Shown: piece by piece, positions 50,803 through 59,372 of the stretch
Position numbering within the stretch: position 1 is the stretch's first letter
Layout: every line of letters begins with the position of its first letter
Assembly (NCBI RefSeq): GCF_011074955.1
Contig: NZ_WUQJ01000020.1
Coordinates: 1-64,000 of the forward strand
Length of the DNA stretch: 64,000 nt
Direction of reading: 5' to 3'
DNA from: Marinobacter caseinilyticus
GTDB lineage: Bacteria; Pseudomonadota; Gammaproteobacteria; Pseudomonadales; Oleiphilaceae
The notes under the pieces: model-generated
The model's input: only the letters and a program-made list of their open reading frames with translations
What the model was told of the DNA's origin: nothing
Databases searched by the model: none
Program-made: the position numbers and the translations under genes

Positions 50803-53361
50803 GTGCGCCAACTCGTTCTGCTTTTCACCCTCATGGGTGCAATGATCATTGTGGCCTCCCAGGTTCATGCCGACGTTAAACCGGCTGACTGGACCCAGCC
50901 CGACATCGAATTCATCCAGGCGTCACCAGAACGTGACCTGACCTACGACGACGTCCACGGCAGCCGTTTGTGGCAGCCCCTTGAGAGCGGGAGCCCGAAC
51001 TTCGGTTATGTGACCGACACGTTCTGGTTTCGCATGGCCATCCCCACCCTCCCGGCACAACAGATACTGGAAATCAGCTACCCCCACCTGGATGAAATAA
51101 CCTTCTATTTGCTCAAAGACGGTGCCATCGTAAAACGGGTGGTCACCGGTGACCGTCAGCCCTTTGCCCAGCGCCCGCTGAAGCACCCCCATTTCGTAAT
51201 CCCGTTTCAGGTCAGCCATGGCCATCGCTACCAGGTGATGCTGAAGGTCGAAACCCAGGGCGCCCTGCAGGTCCCGATTCGGCTATGGGATCAAGGCGCC
51301 TATATCGACCACGCGTTGGTGGAAGACCGGCTCCATTCCATTTACTACGGCATTCTGATCACCGTCATCTTTTTTAATCTGTTTATCTTCCTGGCGCTGC
51401 GGGAGCGGATGTACCTCTATTACGTGCTCTCCACCCTGGGCTATCTCTTTTTACTGTCGTCGCTACGCGGCATTACCTACTCCGTGCTGTGGCCGGGCAG
51501 TCCCTCGCTTCACAATCAGGCCATGCTGGTGTCGGTGCCCATTGCGATGGTGTTTGCGCTGCTGTTTGCGCGTTCCTTTCTGGCTCTGCACAGCAAGAGC
51601 CGCTATATGGACCGGCTGGTCAGAACCATCATTGCGGCCAACCTGCTGGCCCTCGCGGGCACTTTCCTGCTGGACTACAACACCTCCATACGGCTGTCCG
51701 TCATGCTGGCCATCCCAAGCTGTCTGCTGCTGACTGTCATTGGCCCGCTGCAGTGGGTGCGCGGCAACCCTCAGGCCGGTTTCTATACCGTTGCCTGGGG
51801 CTTACTAACGGTTGGCAGCGCGTTAACGGCGGCCAACAAGTACGGCGTTATCCCGACCAATTTCATCTCCATGTATGGCATGCAAATCGGGTCCGCGCTG
51901 GAAGCCATTCTGTTGACTCTGGCACTGGCCGCCAGGCTCTATCAGGAGAGGGAGGACAAATCGGCGGCCAGGGAAGCGGAATTGATAGCCATGGCCGCAC
52001 GGCGCAAAGCCGAGTTGCGGATGGTCGAGCAGGCGCTGCACAACCCGCTGACGGGCCTACCCAATCGCAGCTGCTTTGAACTGTTGCTGCAGGATCAACT
52101 GACCCGCGAGCCGCAAAAGCGCCACGCGGTCGGGATTATTCAACTCAACAACCTGCAGGCCATCACCAAAACATTAGGCCATCGCAACACTGACCGATTG
52201 CTGGAACTAACCGCCCGACGATTTAACAGCATTATCAGCGAATTGCCCGGAGTCTGGCCGATTGAGTGTAACGACCGCAAAACCGTTCACCTGGCTTCAT
52301 TGGAGTCTGCCACTTTCGGTTTTCTCATGGATGCCACTGTGGTCCGACAAAGCCCCCGGCAGATCATCCAGTGCCTGGAACAACTCAAGGAACCTATTGA
52401 TTACCTGGGCATGCAGTTACCACTGGATCCGTTAACCGGGGTCTCAATCTACCCGGACCACGCCGACGACACCAATGCTCTTATTCGCCGCGCCTACATT
52501 GCCCAGGAATCCGACGAAGCCCGGGATCGCGGCCTGGCGTATTACCAACCGGAGCTGGACTCTTACAGCGCAGAACGACTGACGCTGGCATCGGATCTTA
52601 AACAGGCATTGCAGAACAACGAGCTGGCGCTGCATTACCAGCCCAAGCTCGCGCTTGCCAGCAACACCGTTGTTGGTATGGAGGCGTTAATCCGCTGGCC
52701 GGGCCGAAGTCAGCCGCTGTCAGCCGACCAAATCATCGCCGTTGCGGAGCAAACCGGACTGATCAAGCCGTTGACACGCTGGGTACTGGAGCACGCCCTG
52801 GACGCTCGCGACCGATTCCTTGAGCGCGATTATAGCTTCACCCTGTCGGTGAACATCTCACCGAATAACTTACGCGAGCCCGAATTCCCGCTGTTCGTCC
52901 AGCGTCTGATGACAAGCTATAGCCGCCATCGTGGCCACATCATCCTGGAGGTAACGGAAACCTCAATGATGCTGGACCCGGTCAACTCCCTGCGCGCGTT
53001 ACGTTCACTGCACGCCACCGGCATCCCATTGTCGATCGATGACTTCGGTTCCGGCTATTCGTCTTTGTCCTATATCAAGCAACTGCCGGCCAGCGAAATC
53101 AAGATCGACCGATCGCTCATCACCGACCTGCAGACCCAGCAGGAAGACCGGGTCATTGTTCAGACCACCATTGATATGTGCCACAGCCTGGGTTACCAAG
53201 TGGTGGCTGAAGGCGTTGAAACGGAGGACACCATCAAACTGCTGGCGGCCATGGGCTGCGATATGATTCAAGGCTACGTGCTGACGCCCCCGCTGCCGAT
53301 GGCCGACCTATTTGAATGGCTGGACAGACAGCCGGTTACCGCGGCCTGCCATCATGGCTGA
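50803..53361 (+). CDS. 7TM sensor GGDEF-EAL c-di-GMP phosphodiesterase
   Basis: An 852-residue membrane receptor. After a signal peptide (ending VHADV) comes a periplasmic 7TMR-DISMED2-like sensor domain (about 30-165), a seven-helix membrane region (about 180-385), a coiled stretch, a GGDEF-like domain with a lost signature (SLESATFGFLM) and an EAL domain. In EAL all key motifs are intact: EAL at 627-629, VNISPNNL, EVTETSMM, DDFGSG at 746-751, EIKIDRS and VAEGVET. The domain should hydrolyse cyclic di-GMP; the GGDEF part may bind GTP as regulator. The start is a GTG at 50803 with a weak binding site, so it could lie a few codons off. Confidence 0.92.
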   Translation: MRQLVLLFTLMGAMIIVASQVHADVKPADWTQPDIEFIQASPERDLTYDDVHGSRLWQPLESGSPNFGYVTDTFWFRMAIPTLPAQQILEISYPHLDEITFYLLKDGAIVKRVVTGDRQPFAQRPLKHPHFVIPFQVSHGHRYQVMLKVETQGALQVPIRLWDQGAYIDHALVEDRLHSIYYGILITVIFFNLFIFLALRERMYLYYVLSTLGYLFLLSSLRGITYSVLWPGSPSLHNQAMLVSVPIAMVFALLFARSFLALHSKSRYMDRLVRTIIAANLLALAGTFLLDYNTSIRLSVMLAIPSCLLLTVIGPLQWVRGNPQAGFYTVAWGLLTVGSALTAANKYGVIPTNFISMYGMQIGSALEAILLTLALAARLYQEREDKSAAREAELIAMAARRKAELRMVEQALHNPLTGLPNRSCFELLLQDQLTREPQKRHAVGIIQLNNLQAITKTLGHRNTDRLLELTARRFNSIISELPGVWPIECNDRKTVHLASLESATFGFLMDATVVRQSPRQIIQCLEQLKEPIDYLGMQLPLDPLTGVSIYPDHADDTNALIRRAYIAQESDEARDRGLAYYQPELDSYSAERLTLASDLKQALQNNELALHYQPKLALASNTVVGMEALIRWPGRSQPLSADQIIAVAEQTGLIKPLTRWVLEHALDARDRFLERDYSFTLSVNISPNNLREPEFPLFVQRLMTSYSRHRGHIILEVTETSMMLDPVNSLRALRSLHATGIPLSIDDFGSGYSSLSYIKQLPASEIKIDRSLITDLQTQQEDRVIVQTTIDMCHSLGYQVVAEGVETEDTIKLLAAMGCDMIQGYVLTPPLPMADLFEWLDRQPVTAACHHG

Positions 53362-53371
53362 GAGGTGGTGA

Positions 53372-54238
53372 TCAGGCCGGCTTCTTGCGCCGGCGAATGA
53401 GCGCTTCCTGGGTCGTTGATGCCACTAGGGTGCCGTCACTGCTGAAAAAATTACCGCGATTAAAACCACGACCACCCGAGGCACTCGGGCTGTCCGTGTC
53501 GTAGAGCAGCCAGTCATCAATGCGGAAATCCCGATGGAACCAGAGCGCATGATCCAGGGTAGCAACCTGCATGTCGCGGCTCATAAAGGTCACCGCATGG
53601 GGGTTCAGAGAGGTACCCAGGAAACTGAAATCCGATGCGTACGCCAGCAAACACCGGTGTAATATGGGGTCATCCGGTAATTGACCCTGGGCTCGCAGCC
53701 AACTCTGTTTGTGCGGTGGGCGAGGTTCAGGGCGTAGGGGGTTCACCGGATCGACCGGACGAATCTCTATGGGACGTTCCCGCGTAAGTGCTGTTTGAAG
53801 AGCTTCGGGTGTATGGCGCTTTAGCATCTCGCTATACTCCTGCTCAGACTTCAGGCTATTCACATCTGGCGCCGGAGGCATATCGATCTGATGTTCAAAA
53901 CCGTCTTCGTCCACTTGAAACGACACCGACCCGGTAAGAATTTCCTTACCACCCTGACGCGCAATGACTCGCCGGACGGAAAAACTGCCACCATCCCGCA
54001 CTCGCTGGACTTCATAGTCTATTGGCAGTCGGTGGTTGCCCGGGCGCAGAAAGTAAGCGTGCATCGAATGAGGCAACCGCCCCTCCACCGTCCGGCCGGC
54101 CGCCATCAACCCCTGGCCGAGCACTTGGCCACCAAAGACATTCGGGAATCCGAGATTTTCACTCTCGCCCTGGAAATGATCGTCCCCAAGGGGTACAAGA
54201 TCCAGCAACTCAACCAGTTTTCTGGTGACGTCCAGCAT
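53372..54238 (-). CDS. tesB: Acyl-CoA thioesterase II
   Basis: A 288-residue double-hotdog thioesterase that hydrolyses medium- and long-chain acyl-CoA. The family motifs include VFGGQVLGQGLMAA (near 34-47), HSMHAYFLRPG (near 57-67), the catalytic-loop FHRDFRIDDWLLYDTDSP (near 232-249) and GRGFNRGNFF. AGGAG lies five bases before the ATG. Its start codon overlaps that of a divergent gene by two bases. It converges with the 7TM phosphodiesterase, 10 bp away. Confidence 0.95.
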   Translation of the reverse strand: MLDVTRKLVELLDLVPLGDDHFQGESENLGFPNVFGGQVLGQGLMAAGRTVEGRLPHSMHAYFLRPGNHRLPIDYEVQRVRDGGSFSVRRVIARQGGKEILTGSVSFQVDEDGFEHQIDMPPAPDVNSLKSEQEYSEMLKRHTPEALQTALTRERPIEIRPVDPVNPLRPEPRPPHKQSWLRAQGQLPDDPILHRCLLAYASDFSFLGTSLNPHAVTFMSRDMQVATLDHALWFHRDFRIDDWLLYDTDSPSASGGRGFNRGNFFSSDGTLVASTTQEALIRRRKKPA

Positions 54239-54794
54239 GCCTGCTCCTGATAAATTAGTTAGCTCACAAAGCTTTGTTCTACCTCAGCCCCTGGCAGGAC
54301 GCAATAGCAGGCTTGCGCCAGTCGACTGGCGGAAACTGACACCCAGGCGTGGCTTTGCCGTCGCCTTCAGCTTAACCGCATGGCTGGTATTCTCCGGCAC
54401 TGCGCTGGCAAGCCATAAGCCCGAGCCATTTGATTGGCGTTACGACCCTCAGCGGGATAGCCGGATTGTTCGGCAAACCGCCTTTGAGACAACCACACGC
54501 CCTGAGGCCTGCGAAGAGTGTACCGGCGTCGCGCTTTCACCGACGGTGTTGCCACAACCTGACTGGCCCGATGCACAGGCACCCGGCCAAGGCTGGCAAT
54601 TTATGGAACCCGCCATCAGTACGGGTCGCGTGGAAACCTATGAGGATTCCAGAACCGCCGTGCAGCTTGCAGAAGGCCAGCAGGACGCCCATCTGGTGGG
54701 CACCGCAGCATCACCGCCCGGATTCGGGAGTTTGCCGGACGCCCTGCAACACCTCAATTATCGCATCGATTTCGGCATTGAATACCGATTTTAA
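54237..54794 (+). CDS. Hypothetical exported protein
   Basis: A 185-residue protein of unknown function. Residues about 35-60 (RRGFAVAFSLTAWLVFSGTALA) look like a signal peptide after a long 34-residue N-terminal extension, so the real start could be internal, although no in-frame alternative ATG is near. The mature part contains a CEEC pair near residue 95, Pro-rich segments and ends IDFGIEYRF, with terminal Phe as in many outer-membrane beta-barrel proteins. Its start overlaps the divergent tesB start. Convergent with the rubredoxin reductase, overlapping by four bases at the ends. Confidence 0.5.
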   Translation: MPAPDKLVSSQSFVLPQPLAGRNSRLAPVDWRKLTPRRGFAVAFSLTAWLVFSGTALASHKPEPFDWRYDPQRDSRIVRQTAFETTTRPEACEECTGVALSPTVLPQPDWPDAQAPGQGWQFMEPAISTGRVETYEDSRTAVQLAEGQQDAHLVGTAASPPGFGSLPDALQHLNYRIDFGIEYRF

Positions 54795-55945
54795 TCGTGC
54801 AACGGTGGGACTTCCTTGGCCAGGGCCTGCTTCTCAACCGCATAGTCTCCGGTGACTGCAAACCCCAGCAACTCACCGTCCGGCGCCTTAAACAAGGCGC
54901 GCACACTGTTACCGTCGCGCTCTATGTGCCAGGCACCCTCCGCCGCCTGTGGGGGCGGACAAACGGCCGTCGGGCAGCAAGGCGTCTTGACCATCACTGG
55001 CATGGTGCCGTACTTCACTTCCGTCCGTTCCGTCACCAGCGTCTTCGCCAATGCCCGGGCACACGCCATCAATGGCAGAACATACAGCAGAACGTGGCCG
55101 TCCACTTCGGCGCAATCGCCAAGGGCATACACATCCGGCGCACTGGTTTCCAATGCCCGATTGACCAGAATCCCGCGATTGACCTGCAAGCCCGCGGCTT
55201 TTGCCAACTCAACGCGCGGACGCAAACCAACCGCCGAGATAACGATGTCCGCCGCCAAGGTTTCGCCGTTTGCCAGCGCTAACTCAACCCCGTCGCCCTG
55301 CGTGGAAATCCGTTCAACCACCGTTTCCAGATGAAACCGCACACCGGCACCTTTGAGGCCATCAACGACGGCCTGTGCAGCTTCCGGCGGCAGCAACCCC
55401 GGCATCACCGTGTCAGAAGGTGCGATAACGTCGACTTCGAATTCACCGTTGCGAAGGTCGTTGGCAAACTCACACCCAATCAGGCCCGCCCCCATAATGG
55501 CCACTCGCTTTTTACCATCGAGCGCCTCGCGAAAAGCCCGGTAGTCCATCAGGTCATTGATTGAATAAACCTTGTCCTGGCCATCACCCGGAATCGCCAA
55601 TCGGATGACATCGGCGCCCCAGGCCAGCACCAACTTGGAATAGGCCAGACGCTCATCGCCAATGCTCAGCTCGTGGGCGTCGGTATCAATCGCCGTGATG
55701 GTGGTATGGGTTCTAAGCTCGATACCCATCTGCTCAACCATGTCGGCCGATGTGGCCTGCGCCAGCTGGTCCGCTTCTTTACCCCTGGTTAAGCCGGTAG
55801 AAAGCATCGGCTTGGAATAGCTGAAACCGTCATCAGCGGTGATCATGAGCACAGGGGTTTCTTTGTCCTGCTTGCGAATTTCCCGCACCAGCGAGTAACC
55901 GGACAGACCGGTACCAATGATTACAATCGGGGCGCCTGTACTCAT
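54791..55945 (-). CDS. Rubredoxin reductase (rubredoxin-NAD+ reductase)
   Basis: A 384-residue FAD/NAD flavoprotein that reduces rubredoxin. The FAD site is IVIIGTGLSGYSLVREI (residues about 8-24), the NAD site AIMGAGLIGCEFANDL (near 147-162), and the late ALGDCAEV completes FAD binding. It belongs to the class with the alkane-system reductases AlkT/RubB. GGAG seven bases before the ATG at 55945 decides the start. It is 23 bp downstream of the rubredoxin gene and probably cotranscribed with it, as in Pseudomonas. Confidence 0.94.
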   Translation of the reverse strand: MSTGAPIVIIGTGLSGYSLVREIRKQDKETPVLMITADDGFSYSKPMLSTGLTRGKEADQLAQATSADMVEQMGIELRTHTTITAIDTDAHELSIGDERLAYSKLVLAWGADVIRLAIPGDGQDKVYSINDLMDYRAFREALDGKKRVAIMGAGLIGCEFANDLRNGEFEVDVIAPSDTVMPGLLPPEAAQAVVDGLKGAGVRFHLETVVERISTQGDGVELALANGETLAADIVISAVGLRPRVELAKAAGLQVNRGILVNRALETSAPDVYALGDCAEVDGHVLLYVLPLMACARALAKTLVTERTEVKYGTMPVMVKTPCCPTAVCPPPQAAEGAWHIERDGNSVRALFKAPDGELLGFAVTGDYAVEKQALAKEVPPLHD

Positions 55946-55968
55946 TCTTGCTCTCCTGTCACCGACCA

Positions 55969-56136
55969 TTAACTGATTTCAATCATCTCAAAATCTTCTT
56001 TACCCACACCACAGTCCGGGCATACCCAGTCGTCCGGTACATCATCCCAAACCGTGCCAGGCTCGATGCCATCTTCCGGCCAGCCTTGCGCTTCGTCGTA
56101 TATCCAACCGCACACCACACACTGCCACTTCTTCAT
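55969..56136 (-). CDS. rubA: Rubredoxin
   Basis: A 55-residue iron protein, with the single iron bound by C6 and C9 in [13 protein letters not shown] and C39 and C42 in [14 protein letters not shown]. The conserved WIYDEAQG loop and acidic surface match the type that serves alkane hydroxylases, although no alkB is in this window. AGAATT precedes the ATG at 56136. It precedes the reductase gene, so they are one electron-transfer unit. Confidence 0.97.
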   Translation of the reverse strand: MKKWQCVVCGWIYDEAQGWPEDGIEPGTVWDDVPDDWVCPDCGVGKEDFEMIEIS

Positions 56137-56365
56137 CACAATTCTCCACAGACGGATAGCGAGCGCCACAATAATTGTTCGACAATATGGCGCACGAGCG
56201 TTTATCAAATTTCATTTTCAAACGTTTAGGGCCGACATAATACGCATTGTTCGTCGATTGACCAATGCCAGACTGGGCAGCAGGTTCCCCACTTTTGAGT
56301 CAACCCCTCCCTTCCTGGGATTGGCTTCGGTATAATGCGCCGTTTTACGACAGGACCTGATCATC

Positions 56366-56923
56366 ATGAATGACACCTTCGATGAGTTGCAGCAAGTGTT
56401 TGCGGAGGCGGATTGCCTGGTGGACGAATCTCAGGTACACGCAGCGATTGCGCAAATGGCGGACGCCATTACCCACCGCCTCCAAACCAGCAACCCGTTG
56501 TTGTTTTGTGTGATGAACGGTGGCCTCATTCTGACCGGCCAGCTACTGCCGCACCTCCGGTTCCCAGTGCAGGCCGAATACCTCCACGCCACCCGTTATC
56601 GTCAGGAAACCACTGGCGGCATTCTGGAGTGGAAGCTGAAACCCGATGCCGACATGCACGGGCGCACAGTATTGATTGTTGATGACATTCTGGATGAGGG
56701 CACGACCCTGGAGGCCATTGTCGACTACTGCCGTTCACAAGGGGCGGATGAGGTGCTGACGGCGGTATTGGTGGACAAACAGCACGACCGCAAGGCCCGC
56801 CCCGGACTGAAGGCAGACTTCACCGGGCTGGAAGTGGAAGACCGTTTTCTGTTCGGGTTTGGCATGGATTACAAAGGCTACTGGCGCAATGCGCCGGGGA
56901 TTTATGCGGTCAAAGGACTTTAA
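56366..56923 (+). CDS. hpt: Hypoxanthine-guanine phosphoribosyltransferase-like protein
   Basis: A 185-residue type I phosphoribosyltransferase. The PRPP-binding motif is VLIVDDILDEGTTL (residues about 102-115), and FCVMNGGLILTGQLLPHL carries the pyrophosphate loop. The length and the later LVDKQHDRK and FLFGFGMDYKGYWRN match purine salvage enzymes of the hypoxanthine-guanine type. A reading as another purine PRTase is possible. ubiC overlaps its end by 20 bp. The region before it has a TATAAT-like box near 56331. Confidence 0.9.
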   Translation: MNDTFDELQQVFAEADCLVDESQVHAAIAQMADAITHRLQTSNPLLFCVMNGGLILTGQLLPHLRFPVQAEYLHATRYRQETTGGILEWKLKPDADMHGRTVLIVDDILDEGTTLEAIVDYCRSQGADEVLTAVLVDKQHDRKARPGLKADFTGLEVEDRFLFGFGMDYKGYWRNAPGIYAVKGL

Positions 56924-57464
56924 TTCCGCCGCCGCACACAGTCGCCAGGCGATCCCTGCCACCCAATGGTTTCCTACCCTGGCCGCCGCGGGTCTGAGCG
57001 ATCCACTGGTCCATGGTCCCGCTCGCTACTGGCTGACTCTGGAAGGCTCGCTGACCCGGGCATTGCAGGTGCGGTGCCGGACTTCCTTTCAGGTTAACGT
57101 CCTCAGCGAGGGGTTTTTTGTGCCCACCCGGGAAGAAGCCCGCTCGCTCGGCATCCCTTCCCGTCAGCGCGCCTGGATTCGCCAGGTTCAGCTCTGTGGT
57201 GACGGCCAGCCCTGGGTACTGGCCCGGACCATTATTCCACGCGCCACGCTGAAAGGCCGGGGGCGCCGCCTGCGCCATCTGGGGCGCAAACCTCTCGGTG
57301 GGTACCTGTTCAGCCGGCCGGAGTGGCAACGCGGGGCCTTTCAAACCGGGCTATGCCAAACTACTGACGCGGACAGCCAACCCCAGGTGGCCCGCCGCTC
57401 GCGCTTTCAGTCCGGCCCGAGCGCCCTGCTGGTGGGCGAGTATTTTTTGCCGGTGCTGCTCTAG
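56904..57464 (+). CDS. ubiC: Chorismate pyruvate-lyase
   Basis: Converts chorismate to 4-hydroxybenzoate and pyruvate, the first committed step of ubiquinone synthesis. The 186-residue chain has the characteristic LTLEGSLTRALQ, VLSEGFFVP, RQRAWIRQVQL (with the substrate Arg) and LGGYLFSRPEWQRG segments. Its start is ATG at 56904, inside the end of the preceding gene with GGGG four bases before it; the longer frame would begin at 56859. It is 96 bp upstream of ubiA. Confidence 0.92.
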   Translation: MRSKDFNSAAAHSRQAIPATQWFPTLAAAGLSDPLVHGPARYWLTLEGSLTRALQVRCRTSFQVNVLSEGFFVPTREEARSLGIPSRQRAWIRQVQLCGDGQPWVLARTIIPRATLKGRGRRLRHLGRKPLGGYLFSRPEWQRGAFQTGLCQTTDADSQPQVARRSRFQSGPSALLVGEYFLPVLL

Positions 57465-57560
57465 CACAGCCGGATAACCCAGGCAGCGGCTAACCAAGGC
57501 GGCGGTGGCCCCGATGGTCATCATCGCTGCTACAATGACCATCGGAACTCTACCCACCTG

Positions 57561-58463
57561 ATGCTGACCGGGCTTGATATGACACTCGATTTTCTGCCAC
57601 CACACGTTCAAATCCGTCTCGGGGATTATGCCCGCCTGCTGCGCCTGGATCGCCCCATCGGCACCCTACTCCTGTTATGGCCAACCTACTGGGCGTTGTG
57701 GCTGGCGGCAGATGGCATGCCGAGCGCTGCCAACGTATTCATCTTTACCCTCGGGGTGTTCCTGATGCGGGCCGCCGGCTGTGCCATTAACGACTTTGCC
57801 GATCGCAAGATCGACGGCCATGTCAAACGCACCAAGGACCGTCCGCTGGCCTCTGGCCGGGTGAAACCGTTTGAAGCCGTGGCGCTGTTTCTCGGTCTCG
57901 CGTTGCTTGCGTTCGTGTTGGTGGTGGTGTTCACCAATACCCTGACGCTTTACCTATCGTTCGGCGGCTTGGTGCTGGCCTTTATTTACCCGTTCATGAA
58001 ACGCCACACCCACCTACCGCAACTCTTCCTTGGCGCGGCCTTCTCCTGGGCCATCCCCATGGCGTGGGCGGCAGAAGCCGGGGAGGTCACCAAACTGGCG
58101 TGGTTGCTGTTCACCGCCAACCTGCTCTGGACCGTAGCCTACGACACTGTGTATGCCATAGTGGACCGGGACGACGATATTAAAATCGGCGTGAAATCCA
58201 CGGCCATTCTGTTCGGTGACGCTGACCGGGCCATTGTTGCGACGCTCCAGAGTCTGGTGATTCTGGTGTTGATCATGGTAGGCCATCAGGCAGGTCTGGG
58301 CGCTGCCTACTACGTCGGGGTGGTGGTGATGGCCTGTTTGTTTGTGTTCCAGCAGCACCTGATCCGCCACCGCCAACGGGAGGCCTGTTTCAAAGCCTTT
58401 CTGAACAATAACTGGGCCGGGCTTGCCGTCTTCTTGGGTTTGCTGGTCGACGCTTTCGTCTGA
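57561..58463 (+). CDS. ubiA: 4-hydroxybenzoate polyprenyltransferase
   Basis: Attaches the polyprenyl chain to 4-hydroxybenzoate in the inner membrane. The 300 residues (294 from the second ATG at 57579) hold about nine transmembrane helices and both Asp-rich motifs: [19 protein letters not shown] near residue 77 and [20 protein letters not shown] near 195. It follows ubiC, so the first two committed ubiquinone enzymes are made together. phoB follows after 138 bp with its own Pho box. Confidence 0.95.
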   Translation: MLTGLDMTLDFLPPHVQIRLGDYARLLRLDRPIGTLLLLWPTYWALWLAADGMPSAANVFIFTLGVFLMRAAGCAINDFADRKIDGHVKRTKDRPLASGRVKPFEAVALFLGLALLAFVLVVVFTNTLTLYLSFGGLVLAFIYPFMKRHTHLPQLFLGAAFSWAIPMAWAAEAGEVTKLAWLLFTANLLWTVAYDTVYAIVDRDDDIKIGVKSTAILFGDADRAIVATLQSLVILVLIMVGHQAGLGAAYYVGVVVMACLFVFQQHLIRHRQREACFKAFLNNNWAGLAVFLGLLVDAFV

Positions 58464-58527
58464 GAAACCGCTGAATCCATCTGTAGACAATTCGACTTGC
58501 GCGATCCGAAGGCTCTTTAACGATTAT

Positions 58528-58561
58528 TTGTCATATACTTGTAACACTCGCCGGTTGTAAT
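58528..58561 (+). promoter_or_regulatory. Pho box and -10 of phoB-phoR
   Basis: TTGTCATATACTTGTAACA (58528-58546) matches the E. coli Pho box consensus at 16 of 19 positions by my count, with two TGT(C/A)A half-sites 11 bp apart. A TGTAAT -10 lies at 58556-58561. It is 56 bp before phoB and implies autoregulation by phosphorylated PhoB. Confidence 0.8.
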
Positions 58562-58601
58562 GAGTCAGCAACAAACACCGGTCTGATACAGGTTAAAGCT
58601 C

Positions 58602-59294
58602 ATGTCTGGAAAAACTGTCCTGATTGTTGACGACGAAGCCTCCATTCGCGAAATGATTGCGGTGGCACTCGAAATGGCCGATTACGACTATCTGGAGGCC
58701 GCGGATGCCAGAGAAGCCCATGCCTTGATCGTTGATAAACAACCCGATCTCATTCTGCTGGACTGGATGTTACCGGGCACCAGCGGCGTGGAGCTCGCCC
58801 GACGCCTGAAAAAAGAAGAAGGCACGGCCGAAATTCCAATCATCATGCTCACGGCCAAAGTGGAAGAAGACAATAAGATTCAGGGCCTGGAAGTGGGGGC
58901 GGACGATTACATCACCAAACCTTTTTCACCCCGTGAGTTGGTCGCCCGCCTGAAAGCGGTGCTGCGCAGAACCACCCCAGCTGGCGTTGAAACCCCGATT
59001 GAAGTGGAGGGTTTAACCCTTGATCCGGTTGGCCATCGCGTCAGCACCATGGGTGGCGCGCTCACCATGGGGCCTACCGAATACCGCCTGCTGCAGTTTT
59101 TTATGACGCACCAGGAGCGGGTGTACACTCGGTCACAGCTGCTGGATCAGGTGTGGGGTGGTAATGTGTATGTCGAGGAACGCACGGTGGATGTTCATAT
59201 CCGACGCTTGCGCAAAGCCCTCGGCAACCAATACGATCACTTGATTCAGACCGTTCGAGGCACCGGCTATCGCTTCTCAACGCGCGCAGCCTAG
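58602..59294 (+). CDS. phoB: Phosphate regulon response regulator PhoB
   Basis: A 230-residue OmpR-type regulator. The receiver has the acidic pair D10-D11, phosphorylation site D54 in LLDWMLPG, Thr in LTAKVEE and Lys in [14 protein letters not shown]. The C-terminal winged helix ends with [19 protein letters not shown] and GTGYRFS. It activates phosphate-starvation genes through Pho boxes, one of which precedes it. phoR follows after 78 bp. Confidence 0.97.
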   Translation: MSGKTVLIVDDEASIREMIAVALEMADYDYLEAADAREAHALIVDKQPDLILLDWMLPGTSGVELARRLKKEEGTAEIPIIMLTAKVEEDNKIQGLEVGADDYITKPFSPRELVARLKAVLRRTTPAGVETPIEVEGLTLDPVGHRVSTMGGALTMGPTEYRLLQFFMTHQERVYTRSQLLDQVWGGNVYVEERTVDVHIRRLRKALGNQYDHLIQTVRGTGYRFSTRAA

Positions 59295-59372
59295 AGTACA
59301 AAACGGTCAGGTCATACACCGGTCAAATCTATCAAGATCCTGGCCGTCGGCTTTCAATGAACGGATGAGCTC

